Assembly: GCF_014137945.1 (NCBI RefSeq)
Contig: NZ_JACGWX010000001.1
Coordinates: forward strand, 496,001-560,000
DNA length: 64,000 bases
Reading direction: 5' to 3'
From: Microcella alkalica
GTDB taxonomy: Bacteria; Actinomycetota; Actinomycetes; Actinomycetales; Microbacteriaceae
Position 1 is the stretch's first letter. Every line of letters begins with the position of its first letter. The notes beneath the pieces are model-generated. The model worked only from the letters and a program-made list of their open reading frames with translations, had not been told where the DNA came from and made no database searches. Of the stretch, positions 1-9,150 are shown piece by piece. The translations under genes were made by a program, and so were the position numbers.

Positions 1-1470
1 GCCGCCGTCGTGCTCCTCGCCCTTGCGAGCGGTCGGTCCGGCCGCGGCCTTCCCGTGCTCGGCGCCGCCGTGCTGGGAATCCTCGCGCTCGATCCGTGGA
101 TCGCGCGCGACTACGGCTTCGCGCTGTCGGTGCTCGCGACCGGCGCGCTGCTCGTCCTGGCCGGGCCGCTCGCCGGGCGGCTCGCGATCGTCATGCCGCG
201 GGCGATCGCCCTGTGGGTCGCCGTTCCGCTCGCCGCGCAGCTCGCATGCCAGCCGGTGCTCATCCTCCTCGCCCCCGAGCTGCCGCTCATCGGCGTCGTC
301 GCCAACATCTTGGCCGCGCCGGCCGCCCCCGTCGCGACGATCGTCGGCATGGCGGCGTGCCTCGCCGCACCAGTGCTGCCGTGGCTCGCGACGGCCCTCG
401 CGGCCGTTGCATGGGTGCCGGCGAGCTGGATCGCCGGGATCGCCGTCGTGACGAGCGGGCTCCCAGGCTCGACGGCGCCGTGGCCCGAGGGCGCGATCGG
501 AGCCCTCCTCCTCGCGGGGCTCACGGTGGGCGCGCTCGTGGCCGCGGGCATCCCGGCCCTCGACGGCGGCAGGCGACTCCGCGCGCGGGCGGCGCTCGCG
601 ACCGCGAGCGCGCTGCTCGCCGTCATCGGAGCGACCGCCGGCGCCGACGCGCTCGGCCGGCTCGGACGCCCCGCGGACTGGATCATCGCGCAGTGCGACG
701 TGGGCCAGGGCGACGCGGTGATCGTGCGATCGGAGGGGCGCATCGCCCTGACCGACACCGGAATTGAGCCCGAGCTGCTGGCAGAGTGCCTCGACGATCT
801 CGGCATCGATCGCATCGACCTGCTCGTGCTCACGCACTTCGACGCCGACCATGTCGGCGGGGTCGATGCCATCGTGGGTCGGGTGGACGCCGTGATCGCC
901 GGCCCCGCCGATGCTGCTCGCGACCGCGACGTGCTCGAGTCGCTCGCCGCGGGCGGCGCGACCGTCGATCACGTGTCGGCGGGAGAGGCGGGTCGCCACG
1001 GCGAGTATCGGTGGCGCGCGCTGTGGCCCCCCGACCACCGAGGAGTCCCACCCGGCAACGATGCGAGCCTCGTGCTCGAGTGGCGCGGCGCGGAAGGGTG
1101 CCGATGCCCGAGCCTTCTCGCACTCGGCGACCTCGGGCGCGGCGCCCAGGAGTCGCTGCGCGAGGCGGTGCGACTCGCGCCGGTCGACGTCGTCAAGGTC
1201 GGGCACCACGGCTCGGCCGATCAGGATCCCGCCGTCTACTCGACAGCGCACGCCGCGCTCGGACTCATCGGAGTGGGGGAGGAGAACACCTACGGGCACC
1301 CCGCGGCCGAGGCGCTCGCGATGCTCGCCGACAGCGGGGGAGCCGCGCTGCGCAGCGACCTGCACGGTCTCGTGCTCGTCGCCCCGGCGAACGGACGGGG
1401 CGACGGGTGGCGGGTGTGGACGGAGCGGGGAGCCCTCGCCGGCCCCGAGGAGGTCGGTGCTGACGACTAG
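1..1470 (+). CDS. comEC: ComEC/Rec2 DNA-uptake channel, C-terminal part (5' end outside window)
   Basis: The frame is open from base 1, so the gene is cut by the window edge and only its last ~489 codons are seen. The first ~200 residues are hydrophobic membrane segments typical of the Competence domain. A metallo-beta-lactamase-like domain follows: CDVGQGDAV, then the metal-binding THFDADHVGG (about nt 832-861) and GHHGSAD (about nt 1201-1221). ComEC forms the inner-membrane channel for single-stranded DNA during natural transformation, and the C-terminal domain is proposed to be a nuclease. In actinobacteria the gene commonly precedes holA, as it does here. The family assignment is firm. 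Whether the cell is transformable cannot be judged from this piece. Confidence 0.93.
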   Translation, partial: AAVVLLALASGRSGRGLPVLGAAVLGILALDPWIARDYGFALSVLATGALLVLAGPLAGRLAIVMPRAIALWVAVPLAAQLACQPVLILLAPELPLIGVVANILAAPAAPVATIVGMAACLAAPVLPWLATALAAVAWVPASWIAGIAVVTSGLPGSTAPWPEGAIGALLLAGLTVGALVAAGIPALDGGRRLRARAALATASALLAVIGATAGADALGRLGRPADWIIAQCDVGQGDAVIVRSEGRIALTDTGIEPELLAECLDDLGIDRIDLLVLTHFDADHVGGVDAIVGRVDAVIAGPADAARDRDVLESLAAGGATVDHVSAGEAGRHGEYRWRALWPPDHRGVPPGNDASLVLEWRGAEGCRCPSLLALGDLGRGAQESLREAVRLAPVDVVKVGHHGSADQDPAVYSTAHAALGLIGVGEENTYGHPAAEALAMLADSGGAALRSDLHGLVLVAPANGRGDGWRVWTERGALAGPEEVGADD

Positions 1471-1563
1471 GCTGAGGAGCGCTGCTGACGGGGCCGACCG
1501 CCCGGCCGGATGGCCGCGGGGGGCGCACCCGCGGCATCCGCCCACCCGCCCTCGAGGAGGATC

Positions 1564-2616
1564 ATGCCCGCACCTCGCCCGCGCGGCGCCTCGAGCGCGA
1601 AGGCGCCTTCGGCGAAGGCGAAAGCGTCGATCCCGCAGCTCGCGTGGCACGAGATCCGGCCGGCGCCGGTCATCCTCGTCACAGGCCCCGAGGCGTTCCT
1701 CGCCGACCGGGCGAGCCGCGTGCTGCGGGATGCCCTGCGCGAGCGGGACGCGAGCCTCGAGGTGCACGACCTGCGCGCCGACGGCTACGCGCCCGGCGAG
1801 CTGCTGACCCTCGCGAGCCCGTCGCTCTTCGGCGAGCCGCGGCTCATCCGCGTCGAGAACGTCGAAAAGTGCAGCGACGCGTTCCTGGAGGACGTTCTCG
1901 ACTACCTCGCGTCGCCCGCGGACGACACGGTCGTGCTGCTGCGGCACGGCGGGGGGATGCGCGGCAAGAAGATGCTCGACGCCATCAGGTCGGGCCAGGG
2001 TTCGGGCATCGAGATCGTCTGCACCGAGCTCAAGCGCGACTCAGACCGGGCCGACTTCGCGGCAGCCGAGTTTCGGCACGCCGGTCGCGCGATCGCGCCG
2101 TCGGCCCTGCGCGCGCTCGTCAACGCATTCTCAGACGACCTCGCCGAGCTCGCGAGCGCCTGTCAGCAGCTCGTCGCCGACACCGACGGCGACATCACGC
2201 CGCAGACGGTCGAGAAGTACTACGGCGGGCGCGTCGAGACGAACGCGTTCGCCGTCGCCGACGCCGCGATCGCAGGGCAGCACGGTCAGGCGCTCGGGCT
2301 CCTGCGGCATGCGATCGCGACGGGAGCCGACCCCGTTCCGATGGTCGCCGCGTTCGCCATGAAGCTGCGCACCATGGCGAAGGTCGGCGGCTCGCGCGGA
2401 TCGGGCGGGCAGCTCGCCGGGCAGCTCGGGCTCGCGCCCTGGCAGATCGATCGCGCGCGCCGCGACCTGCAGGGCTGGACGGAGGAGGGGCTCGGCCGTG
2501 CCATTCTCGCAGTCGCCGACGCTGACGCTCAGGTGAAGGGCGCGGCCCGCGACCCGATCTACTCGCTCGAGACCCTCGTGCGCACGGTCGCGGCGCGGGG
2601 CCTCCCGCCCGCCTGA
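1564..2616 (+). CDS. holA: DNA polymerase III subunit delta
   Basis: HolA is the clamp-loader delta subunit, which opens the beta sliding clamp. The 350-residue protein shows the family start (PVILVTGPEAFLADRA), the central FGEPRLIRVENVEK segment, and the C-terminal helical collar (FAVADAAIAGQHGQAL, then KVGGSRGSGGQLAGQLGL). The ATG at 1564 is preferred over an in-frame ATG at 1510 because a GAGGAGG ribosome-binding site lies just upstream. The N-terminus carries a short Ala/Lys-rich extension. It lies about 90 nt after comEC and is probably co-transcribed with it. Confidence 0.93.
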   Translation: MPAPRPRGASSAKAPSAKAKASIPQLAWHEIRPAPVILVTGPEAFLADRASRVLRDALRERDASLEVHDLRADGYAPGELLTLASPSLFGEPRLIRVENVEKCSDAFLEDVLDYLASPADDTVVLLRHGGGMRGKKMLDAIRSGQGSGIEIVCTELKRDSDRADFAAAEFRHAGRAIAPSALRALVNAFSDDLAELASACQQLVADTDGDITPQTVEKYYGGRVETNAFAVADAAIAGQHGQALGLLRHAIATGADPVPMVAAFAMKLRTMAKVGGSRGSGGQLAGQLGLAPWQIDRARRDLQGWTEEGLGRAILAVADADAQVKGAARDPIYSLETLVRTVAARGLPPA

Positions 2617-3025
2617 CGCGCGGCGCCTCTGCCCGCCATCCGTCCCGCGCGCCCGCCTCGCGTCACCCGTACCGCCCCCCGCGCCCGCCGGGAGTCACCC
2701 GTACCGCGCCGCCCCGCCCGCGTCACCCGTCCACCCTGCGCGTCAACAACTCAGGACTAGCGAGTCCCCTGTCTTCTCCCTGTCCCCGGAGCCGTGCGGT
2801 TCTGCGCTGCTGCCGAGTCGTGTCGTCCTGAGTTGTTGACGCGGGCCGCGCGAGACCTGCGCCCGTCAACAATTCAGGACGAGCGCGCGAGCGGGGGAGC
2901 GCATCCCGCTCCCGTTCGTGGCAGCTCTCGTGCCGGGGTGCGCTTGTCCTGAATCGTTGACGGACACGCGGCATCGACTCCGGCAGCGCTTGTCCTGAAT
3001 TGTTGACGCACCGGCCGCGCACGAC
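2617..3025. repeat. Array of five GTCRACAAYTCAGGAC repeats downstream of holA
   Basis: This 487-bp gap between the convergent genes holA and rpsT has no convincing gene. It holds five copies of a dispersed 16-mer: + orientation at 2742-2757 (followed by TAG) and 2865-2880; - orientation at 2825-2840, 2946-2961 (one mismatch) and 2992-3007. Copies 2742/2825 and 2865/2946 form two inward-facing inverted pairs spanning 99 and 97 bp, with unrelated sequence between the arms. Just before them, GTCACCCGTACCGC occurs at 2662-2675 and 2694-2707, with a partial third copy at 2722-2730. The rpsT terminator hairpin follows at 3026-3060. Confidence 0.9.
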
Positions 3026-3060
3026 GAAGCCCCGCTCGCCGGGAGGCGGAGCGGGGCTTC
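3026..3060 (-). terminator. Hairpin terminator of rpsT
   Basis: A perfect 12-bp stem (GAAGCCCCGCTC at 3026-3037 paired with GAGCGGGGCTTC at 3049-3060) with an 11-nt loop lies about 45 nt past the rpsT stop codon. There is no T-tract, as is common for terminators in high-GC actinobacteria. It may also stop transcripts from the + strand. Confidence 0.7.
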
Positions 3061-3103
3061 GAGCGGGGCGCGCGCGGCGCCCGACGTGCGGGAGCGGGTG
3101 CGG

Positions 3104-3364
3104 CTAGAGCGCGCCGACCTGCTTGGCGATGGCCGACTTGCGGTTCGCCGCCTGGTTCTTGTGGATGACGCCCTTGCTCGCGGCCTTGTCGAGCTTCTTC
3201 GTCGCGACGACGAGAGCCTCGGCAGCGGCTGCCTTGTCGCCCGCGGCGACGGCCTCGCGCGTGCGACGCACGGCGGTCTTGAGCTCGCTCTTGACCGCCT
3301 TGTTGCGCTCCTGCGCCTTGAGGTTGGTCTTGATGCGCTTGATCTGCGACTTGATGTTCGCCAT
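3104..3364 (-). CDS. rpsT: 30S ribosomal protein S20
   Basis: The 86-residue protein begins [20 protein letters not shown] and is rich in Lys, Arg and Ala, as expected for bacterial S20, which binds 16S rRNA early in 30S assembly. The open frame extends far upstream, but the ATG at 3364 gives the standard family N-terminus and has a GAAAG ribosome-binding site. It is transcribed divergently from lepA, a pairing typical of this group, and ends in a strong hairpin. Confidence 0.97.
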   Translation of the reverse strand: MANIKSQIKRIKTNLKAQERNKAVKSELKTAVRRTREAVAAGDKAAAAEALVVATKKLDKAASKGVIHKNQAANRKSAIAKQVGAL

Positions 3365-3663
3365 GACTGTCTTTCTCGAGTTGAACGGTGTGTGTGAAGC
3401 GGCCGGGGGTGGGGTGCCGTGAGCGCGTGCTCTGTGACGAGCGCTGTCTCGGTGGCGAAATCCCAGCCGCAATCCGTGTCGGAAGAGAGAGGGCTTCCTG
3501 ACACGCAAGCCAACAGGCGACATTACCAGCAGGCGAGCGCCCGCGACAATCGCGAGCGGGGCGCGTCGCGCGGGGCGCGCGCAGAGCGAGTGGCGCGGAT
3601 GCTCGGCCCCGGGCATCCCGTGCGTGACCGCGCCGAGCGACGAGCGTGGGAGAATGGCGCGAC
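3365..3663. other. Divergent rpsT/lepA intergenic region, no gene seen
   Basis: About 300 bp separate the divergent starts of rpsT and lepA. It must hold both promoters. I see a possible -10 box for lepA (GAGAAT at 3650-3655), but I cannot place the rpsT promoter with confidence. No copies of the dispersed repeat occur here. Confidence 0.5.
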
Positions 3664-5535
3664 ATGTCTCCTCGCGCCCTCACGCCGCTCGCCCCCGCGG
3701 CCACCGACCCGACGCTGATCCGCAACTTCTGCATCATCGCGCACATCGACCACGGCAAGTCGACGCTCGCCGACCGCATGCTGCAGATCACCGGGGTCGT
3801 GAGCGACCGCGACATGCGCGCGCAGTACCTCGATCGCATGGACATCGAGCGCGAGCGCGGCATCACGATCAAGAGCCAGGCGGTGCGGATGCCCTGGGCA
3901 CTGCCTCAGGAGGGCGGCAAGCCGCAGACCTACGCCCTGAACATGATCGACACCCCCGGGCACGTCGACTTCACGTACGAGGTGAGCCGCAGCCTCGCCG
4001 CGTGCGAGGGCGCGATCCTGCTCGTCGACGCCGCGCAGGGCATCGAGGCCCAGACGCTCGCGAACCTGTACCTCGCGCTCGAGAACGACCTCACGATCAT
4101 CCCGGTGCTCAACAAGATCGACCTGCCGGCCGCCGACCCGGAGAAGTACTCGCGCGAGCTCGCCCAGCTCATCGGCGGCGACCCGGCCGACGTCCTGCGC
4201 GTGAGCGGCAAGACGGGCGAGGGAGTCGAGGCGCTGCTCGACCGCGTCGTCGAGCTCATCCCCGCCCCCGTCGGCGACCCGACGGCGCCGGCGCGCGCCA
4301 TGATCTTCGACTCCGTCTACGACGCCTACCGCGGCGTCGTGACCTACGTCCGCATGATCGACGGCTCGCTGAGCCCGCGCGAGCGCATCCAGATGATGTC
4401 GACGCGCGCGACGCACGAGCTGCTCGAGATCGGCGTCTCGAGCCCCGAGCCGAGTCCGAGCAAGGGCCTCGGGGTCGGCGAGGTCGGCTACCTCATCACC
4501 GGCGTGAAGGATGTCCGCCAGTCGAAGGTCGGCGACACCGTCACCAACGCTCAGAAGCCTGCTGCGAAGGCCCTCCCGGGCTACACCGACCCCAAGCCGA
4601 TGGTGTTCTCCGGGCTGTACCCGATCGACGGCAGCGACTACCCCGTCCTGCGCGAGGCGCTCGACAAGCTCAAGCTCTCCGACGCCGCGCTCAACTACGA
4701 GCCCGAGACCTCGGTCGCGCTCGGCTTCGGATTCCGCTGCGGGTTCCTCGGCCTTCTGCACCTCGAGATCGTCACCGAGCGCCTCGAGCGCGAGTTCGGC
4801 CTCGACCTCATCTCGACCGCGCCGAGCGTGACGTACGAGGTCACGACCGACGACAAGAAGCACTTCACCGTCACGAACCCGAGCGAGTTCCCGACGGGCG
4901 CGAAGATCGCGAGCGTGAGCGAGCCCATGGTGAAAGCCGCCATCCTCGCCCCGAAGGACTACGTCGGCACGATCATGGAGCTGTGCCAGAGCCGCCGCGG
5001 CAGCCTCATCGGCATGGACTACCTCGGCGAGGACCGCGTCGAGATCAAGTACACGATCCCGCTCGGCGAGATCGTCTTCGACTTCTTCGACCATCTGAAG
5101 AGCAAGACGGCCGGGTACGCGAGCCTCGACTACGAGCCGACCGGCGATCAGGAGGCCGACCTCGTGAAGGTCGACATCCTCCTGCAGGGCGAGGCGGTCG
5201 ACGCGTTCAGCGCGATCGTGCACCGTGAGAAGGCCTACGCGTACGGCGTGCTCATGACCGAGCGCCTCAAGAAGCTCATCCCGCGCCAGCAGTTCGAGGT
5301 GCCCATCCAGGCCGCGATCGGCGCCCGCATCATCGCTCGCGAGTCGATCAGCGCGATGCGCAAGGACGTCCTCGCGAAGTGCTACGGCGGTGACATCACC
5401 CGCAAGCGCAAGCTCCTCGAGAAGCAGAAGGAGGGCAAGAAGCGCATGAAGATGGTGGGTCGCGTCGAGGTTCCGCAAGAGGCCTTCATCGCCGCGCTCT
5501 CAGGCGACGTCGAGAAGGCCAAGGAGAAGAAGTAG
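3664..5535 (+). CDS. lepA: Elongation factor 4 (LepA), translational GTPase
   Basis: LepA is a ribosome-associated GTPase involved in translation under stress and in 30S biogenesis. The 623-residue protein has the G1 motif AHIDHGKST (residues 26-34), the DTPGH motif followed by VDAAQG, NKID, EF-G-like domains III and V, and the LepA-specific C-terminal domain ending [14 protein letters not shown]. The ATG at 3664 is preferred over a GTG at 3646 because GGGAG lies about 11 nt before it. A DUF1990 gene follows after 2 nt, so the two are probably translationally coupled. Confidence 0.97.
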   Translation: MSPRALTPLAPAATDPTLIRNFCIIAHIDHGKSTLADRMLQITGVVSDRDMRAQYLDRMDIERERGITIKSQAVRMPWALPQEGGKPQTYALNMIDTPGHVDFTYEVSRSLAACEGAILLVDAAQGIEAQTLANLYLALENDLTIIPVLNKIDLPAADPEKYSRELAQLIGGDPADVLRVSGKTGEGVEALLDRVVELIPAPVGDPTAPARAMIFDSVYDAYRGVVTYVRMIDGSLSPRERIQMMSTRATHELLEIGVSSPEPSPSKGLGVGEVGYLITGVKDVRQSKVGDTVTNAQKPAAKALPGYTDPKPMVFSGLYPIDGSDYPVLREALDKLKLSDAALNYEPETSVALGFGFRCGFLGLLHLEIVTERLEREFGLDLISTAPSVTYEVTTDDKKHFTVTNPSEFPTGAKIASVSEPMVKAAILAPKDYVGTIMELCQSRRGSLIGMDYLGEDRVEIKYTIPLGEIVFDFFDHLKSKTAGYASLDYEPTGDQEADLVKVDILLQGEAVDAFSAIVHREKAYAYGVLMTERLKKLIPRQQFEVPIQAAIGARIIARESISAMRKDVLAKCYGGDITRKRKLLEKQKEGKKRMKMVGRVEVPQEAFIAALSGDVEKAKEKK

Positions 5536-5537
5536 CC

Positions 5538-6368
5538 GTGGCCCGCCGACCGCTCGAGCAGCGCGCCGTCACCTACGGGTCGGTGGGCGGCACGCAGGCC
5601 GTCGACCTGCTGCAGTACCCGCCGAAGGGCTACCGCCCGCTCGAGGTGCGCGGCCGCGTCGGCCACGGCGACGCCCGCTGGGAGCACGCCGTCGAGCAGC
5701 TCCTCACCGGCGGCGTCTACCGCGGTGCGGGTCTCGCGGTCCGCATCATCCCCGCATCCGGCGAGCAGGATGCCGCTCACTACCTCCCCGTGAGCTATGA
5801 CGAATCCGGCCAGCCCGTGAGCGCCGCGACGCTCGAGGTTCCCGACGACGAGTTCTCGGCGTCCGGCGAGCGGTACGTGCGCCCCGGCGACACCGTCATC
5901 GTCGGCCCGTCGGTCGGCGGACGCATGCTCTATCCGCTCCCGGGTCGCGTGGTGCTGCGCGAGGAGAGCGACGACCGCGTCCTGTACGCCGTCGGGACTC
6001 TGCCGGGGCATCCGCTCTCGGGTGAGGAGTCCTTCCTCCTCGAGCGCGTCGCCGACGGCGGCATCTGGCTCACCGTCCGCAGCTTCGCGCGCGCCGCCGG
6101 CCCCGGCTGGGCGCTCGCGAATCCCGCGCTCGGGGTGGCGCGGCGCCGGATCGCGCAGCGCTTCCTCCGCGCGCTGTCGGCGCCCATCCCCGGCGCAGGG
6201 CCGCTGCCGTCGCAGCGGCTCGCCGTCGAGGGCGCGCCGAGCGGCTCGAGCCCCGAGCCGAGCCCCGATGAGCCGGTCGAGTCGAGGGCGGCACGGGAGG
6301 TCGCCGCGACCGACGACGCCCCTGCGATCGAGCGCGGCGAGCGCGACGTCGACCCACAGGATTCCTGA
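5538..6368 (+). CDS. DUF1990 family protein
   Basis: The 276-residue protein begins MARRPLEQRAVTYGSVGGTQ, with YPPKGYRPLEVRGRVGHGDARW following, the signature of the DUF1990 (UPF0548) family. The biochemical function is unknown. The core ends near residue 215 (RIAQRFLRAL). The remaining ~60 residues are a Pro/Ser/Glu-rich tail that looks disordered. The GTG start at 5538 follows the lepA stop by 2 nt, so expression is likely coupled to lepA. No catalytic motif can be named. Confidence 0.8.
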   Translation: MARRPLEQRAVTYGSVGGTQAVDLLQYPPKGYRPLEVRGRVGHGDARWEHAVEQLLTGGVYRGAGLAVRIIPASGEQDAAHYLPVSYDESGQPVSAATLEVPDDEFSASGERYVRPGDTVIVGPSVGGRMLYPLPGRVVLREESDDRVLYAVGTLPGHPLSGEESFLLERVADGGIWLTVRSFARAAGPGWALANPALGVARRRIAQRFLRALSAPIPGAGPLPSQRLAVEGAPSGSSPEPSPDEPVESRAAREVAATDDAPAIERGERDVDPQDS

Positions 6369-6370
6369 CC

Positions 6371-6376
6371 TACGCT
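6371..6376 (+). promoter_or_regulatory. -10 box of a leaderless-type promoter
   Basis: TACGCT ends 6 nt before the GTG at 6383. This places the expected transcription start at or next to the start codon. Confidence 0.5.
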
Positions 6377-6382
6377 GAACCC

Positions 6383-6823
6383 GTGAGCGAGGATCCCCGC
6401 CCGACCGCGTCCGGCATCGGCCGCGTTCTCGTCGTCGTCTACGCCGTGCTCGCGCTCGCCGCGACCGGCCGCTCCGGCTACCAGATCGCGACGAAGTTCG
6501 CCGAGGCCCCGGTCGCGTACTCGCTCTCCGCGATCGCTGCGATCGTCTACGTCGTGGCGACCGTCGCGCTCGTCGCCCGCGGCACCGCCGCCTTACGCGT
6601 CGCCGTCGTCGCGATCGTCTTCGAGCTCGTCGGGGTACTCGCCGTCGGCGCCGCGAGCCTACTCGATCCCGCGCTCTTCCCCGATGAAACGGTGTGGTCG
6701 CGCTTCGGGCAGGGGTACCTGTTCATCCCCCTCGTGCTGCCCGTCCTCGGGCTCCTGTGGCTGCGCCGCGTGCATCGCGCCCGCCGCGCCTCGACCGTCG
6801 CCGCGACCGAGGCGCCGTCGTGA
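6383..6823 (+). CDS. Small integral membrane protein, four predicted TM segments
   Basis: The 146-residue protein has four hydrophobic segments (about residues 12-30, 42-63, 70-90 and 112-128) and a short basic C-terminus (RRVHRARRAS). I do not recognise a family beyond conserved hypothetical membrane protein. The GTG start is preceded by a -10-like TACGCT and no clear ribosome-binding site, so the message may be leaderless. Its stop overlaps the ribF start by 4 nt (GTGA), which suggests coupled translation with ribF. Confidence 0.8.
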   Translation: MSEDPRPTASGIGRVLVVVYAVLALAATGRSGYQIATKFAEAPVAYSLSAIAAIVYVVATVALVARGTAALRVAVVAIVFELVGVLAVGAASLLDPALFPDETVWSRFGQGYLFIPLVLPVLGLLWLRRVHRARRASTVAATEAPS

Positions 6824-7803
6824 CCGACGCGCGCATCCTCGACGGCCTCGACGGGGTCCCCGTCGACGACCGGCGCGCGATCGTGACGATCGGGAAGTTC
6901 GACGGCGTCCATCGCGGTCACCGCGCCGTGATCGCGGGCATGCGCGAGCGCGCGGGCGAGGCCCGTGTCGCGGTCGTGACGTTCGACCGGCACCCCGCCT
7001 CCGTGCTCGCGCCCGATCGAGCGCCCTCTCCGCTGCTGAGCGTGGCCCAGAAGACCGAGGCGCTCGTCGAGGCCGGCGCCGACCTCGTCGTCGTGCTGCC
7101 GTTCACGCGCGAGCTCGCGAGCTGGGGCCCGGATGAATTCGTTCAGCGCGTGCTCGTCGATGCTCTGCGCGCGAGCGAGGTCGTCGTCGGCTCCGACTTC
7201 CGGTACGGCGCGCGCGGTGCGGGCTCGGTCGAGACGCTCCGCGAGGAGGGGGAGCGCTTCGGCTTCACCGTCTCGCTCATCGACGACGTGTGCGAGCAGG
7301 ACGGGCGGCGCGTGTCGTCGACGGGCATCCGCGAGGCGCTCGATGCCGGCCGCCTGGAGGACGCGACGGAGGCCCTCGGCCGCTATCCGCGCATCCGCTC
7401 GCTCGTCGTGCCCGGCCACCAGCGAGGGCGCGAACTCGGCTACCCGACCGCGAACCTCGGCCACAACGCCGAGGGGTACATCCCCGCCGACGGCGTGTAC
7501 GCGACCTGGCTGCACGTCGAGGGCGAGCGCTACCCGGCGGCGACGAGCGTCGGCAACAATCCGACCTTCGGCGACGTCGCCGACAAGACCGTCGAGGCGC
7601 ACGCGATGGATGTCGCGCTCGACCTGTACGGCAAGACGGTCGAGCTCGAGTTCGTGCGGTGGATGCGCGGCATGAGGAAGTTCGAGTCCGCCCGAGCCCT
7701 CGCGATCCAAATGGGGCGCGACGAGGAGGAGATCCGCGGCGTACTCGGCATCGGAGGCGCCACCGGGCCCGCGGGCGCGGCCGACGCCGCCGTCTCGGGC
7801 TGA
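6820..7803 (+). CDS. ribF: Bifunctional riboflavin kinase / FAD synthetase
   Basis: RibF phosphorylates riboflavin to FMN and adenylates FMN to FAD. The 327-residue protein has an N-terminal nucleotidyltransferase domain with GKFDGVHRGH, TFDRHPASVLAP, GSDFRYG and VSSTGIREAL, then a C-terminal kinase domain with GYPTANL and DGVYATW. The GTG at 6820 overlaps the preceding gene by 4 nt; upstream extensions of the frame are not family-like. In many actinobacteria ribF is next to truB, which here lies 8 kb further on after an insertion of catabolic genes. Confidence 0.95.
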   Translation: MTDARILDGLDGVPVDDRRAIVTIGKFDGVHRGHRAVIAGMRERAGEARVAVVTFDRHPASVLAPDRAPSPLLSVAQKTEALVEAGADLVVVLPFTRELASWGPDEFVQRVLVDALRASEVVVGSDFRYGARGAGSVETLREEGERFGFTVSLIDDVCEQDGRRVSSTGIREALDAGRLEDATEALGRYPRIRSLVVPGHQRGRELGYPTANLGHNAEGYIPADGVYATWLHVEGERYPAATSVGNNPTFGDVADKTVEAHAMDVALDLYGKTVELEFVRWMRGMRKFESARALAIQMGRDEEEIRGVLGIGGATGPAGAADAAVSG

Positions 7804-7821
7804 GCGCGGCTCGCGCCGCAC

Positions 7822-7827
7822 TAGAGT
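7822..7827 (+). promoter_or_regulatory. -10 box (TAGAGT) of a leaderless-type promoter
   Basis: TAGAGT ends 6 nt before the GTG start at 7834. There is no ribosome-binding site between them, which fits a leaderless transcript. Confidence 0.55.
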
Positions 7828-7833
7828 CTGATC

Positions 7834-9114
7834 GTGCCCGACCGCCTGCTCTCGCCGCGCGGGGGCAGGCTCCTCGGCGTGCTGGGCATCGTGCTCATCG
7901 CCCTCAACATCCGCACCGCGGTCGCGGGCCTCGCGCCGCTCGCGGGCCTCATCGACGCCGAGATCCCCCTCGACGCGACCGCGATCGGCCTGCTCGGCGT
8001 GGTGCCGCCCGTCGCGTTCGCCGTCTCCGGGCTCCTCGCGCCCTGGGTCGCGCACCGCATCGGCCTCGAGCGGGCGCTCCTCTTCGCGGTCGTCACCATG
8101 ATCGCCGGTCATCTGCTGCGCGGCGCCGCGCTCGACTACCCCGGGCTCCTCGCGAGCACGCTCGTCGTGCTCATGGGCGCCGGCTTCGGCAACATACTGC
8201 TGCCGCCGGCGGTCAAACGGTACGCGCCCGGGCGCATCGGCGCGGTCACCGCCGCCTACGCGACCATGATGTCGATCTCGACCGCGCTGCCCCCGCTCAT
8301 CGCCGTGCCGATCGCCGATGCGGCGAGCTGGCGACTGTCGCTCGCGGTGTGGGGCGCGGTCGGGGTTCTCGCGCTCATCCCGTGGGTCGTCCTCGCGGCG
8401 CGACCGCCGCATCCCGTCGTCACCGAGCCGGTGACCGTCATCGAGGTCGATGCTCCCTCGACGAGCGCGGACGCGGACGTCGCCGACCCGGTCGACGAGC
8501 CCGACACGCGCCAGTTCGGCCGCCTCGCTCGCTCGCGCGTCGTGTGGGGCATCACGATCCCCTTCGCGGTCTCGGGCGTCACGGCCTACTCGACCTTCGC
8601 CCTCATGCCGCTGCTGCTCGAGGATCTCGCGGGCGTCGATGCGGCCCGTGCCGGCGCGCTCGTCGGCCTGTTCGCGATCGTGGGTCTTCCGCTCTCGCTC
8701 GCGACCCCGGTGATCACTGCACGGCTGCGATCGCCCGCGCCGATCATGATCGTCTCTGTCGTGGCGTTCTCCGTCGGGTTCCTCGGGCTCCTGCTCGCGC
8801 CGACGCTCGCGACGCCGCTGTGGATGATCGCGCTCGGCGCGGGCCAGGTGCTCTTCCCGATGTGCCTCGCCCTCATCGGGCTCCGCAGTCGCACCTCGCA
8901 CCGCGCCGTCACGGTCAGCGGATTCGTCCAGGCCATCGGCTACGGCGTCGCCGCCGTCGCCCCGCTCGCTCTCGGCGTGCTGCGCTCGGTCACGGGCAGC
9001 TGGATGCCCGCGATCGTGATCCTGCTACTCGCGGCGCTCTCGACGCTCGTCGCGATCCCGCTCCTGCGCTCGGGCGAGATGATCGACGACGAGCTGGAGC
9101 GGCGCAGGCTCTGA
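7834..9114 (+). CDS. MFS transporter of the CynX/NimT type
   Basis: The 426-residue protein has about 12 hydrophobic segments split by a hydrophilic loop near residues 195-235 (VIEVDAPSTSADADV). The N-terminus (GIVLIALNIRTAVAGLAPLAGLI) matches the CynX/NimT branch of the major facilitator superfamily, which includes cyanate and 2-nitroimidazole transporters. The substrate cannot be read from the sequence. A -10-like TAGAGT lies 6 nt before the GTG start, so it probably has its own leaderless promoter. It converges on the ROK kinase gene. Confidence 0.85.
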   Translation: MPDRLLSPRGGRLLGVLGIVLIALNIRTAVAGLAPLAGLIDAEIPLDATAIGLLGVVPPVAFAVSGLLAPWVAHRIGLERALLFAVVTMIAGHLLRGAALDYPGLLASTLVVLMGAGFGNILLPPAVKRYAPGRIGAVTAAYATMMSISTALPPLIAVPIADAASWRLSLAVWGAVGVLALIPWVVLAARPPHPVVTEPVTVIEVDAPSTSADADVADPVDEPDTRQFGRLARSRVVWGITIPFAVSGVTAYSTFALMPLLLEDLAGVDAARAGALVGLFAIVGLPLSLATPVITARLRSPAPIMIVSVVAFSVGFLGLLLAPTLATPLWMIALGAGQVLFPMCLALIGLRSRTSHRAVTVSGFVQAIGYGVAAVAPLALGVLRSVTGSWMPAIVILLLAALSTLVAIPLLRSGEMIDDELERRRL

Positions 9115-9128
9115 TCGCGCTCGAGCGC

Positions 9129-9144
9129 CGCGGCTCGGGCCGCG
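9129..9144. terminator. Short hairpin between convergent MFS and ROK genes
   Basis: A 6-bp stem (CGCGGC / GCCGCG) with a TCGG loop lies in the 36-bp gap between two convergent genes. It could act as a bidirectional terminator, but it is short. Confidence 0.45.
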
Positions 9145-9150
9145 ACCGGC

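Noticed and set aside
2742-2840. Repeat pairs as ordinary rho-independent terminators
   Set aside because: The loops of 55-77 nt are too long, there is no T-tract, and several copies lie inside coding sequence.
3523-5478. Very long open frame (651 codons) antisense to lepA
   Set aside because: High GC makes antisense frames stay open. The translation is a low-complexity Arg/Asp/Ala string with no family features, while lepA on the + strand is unmistakable.
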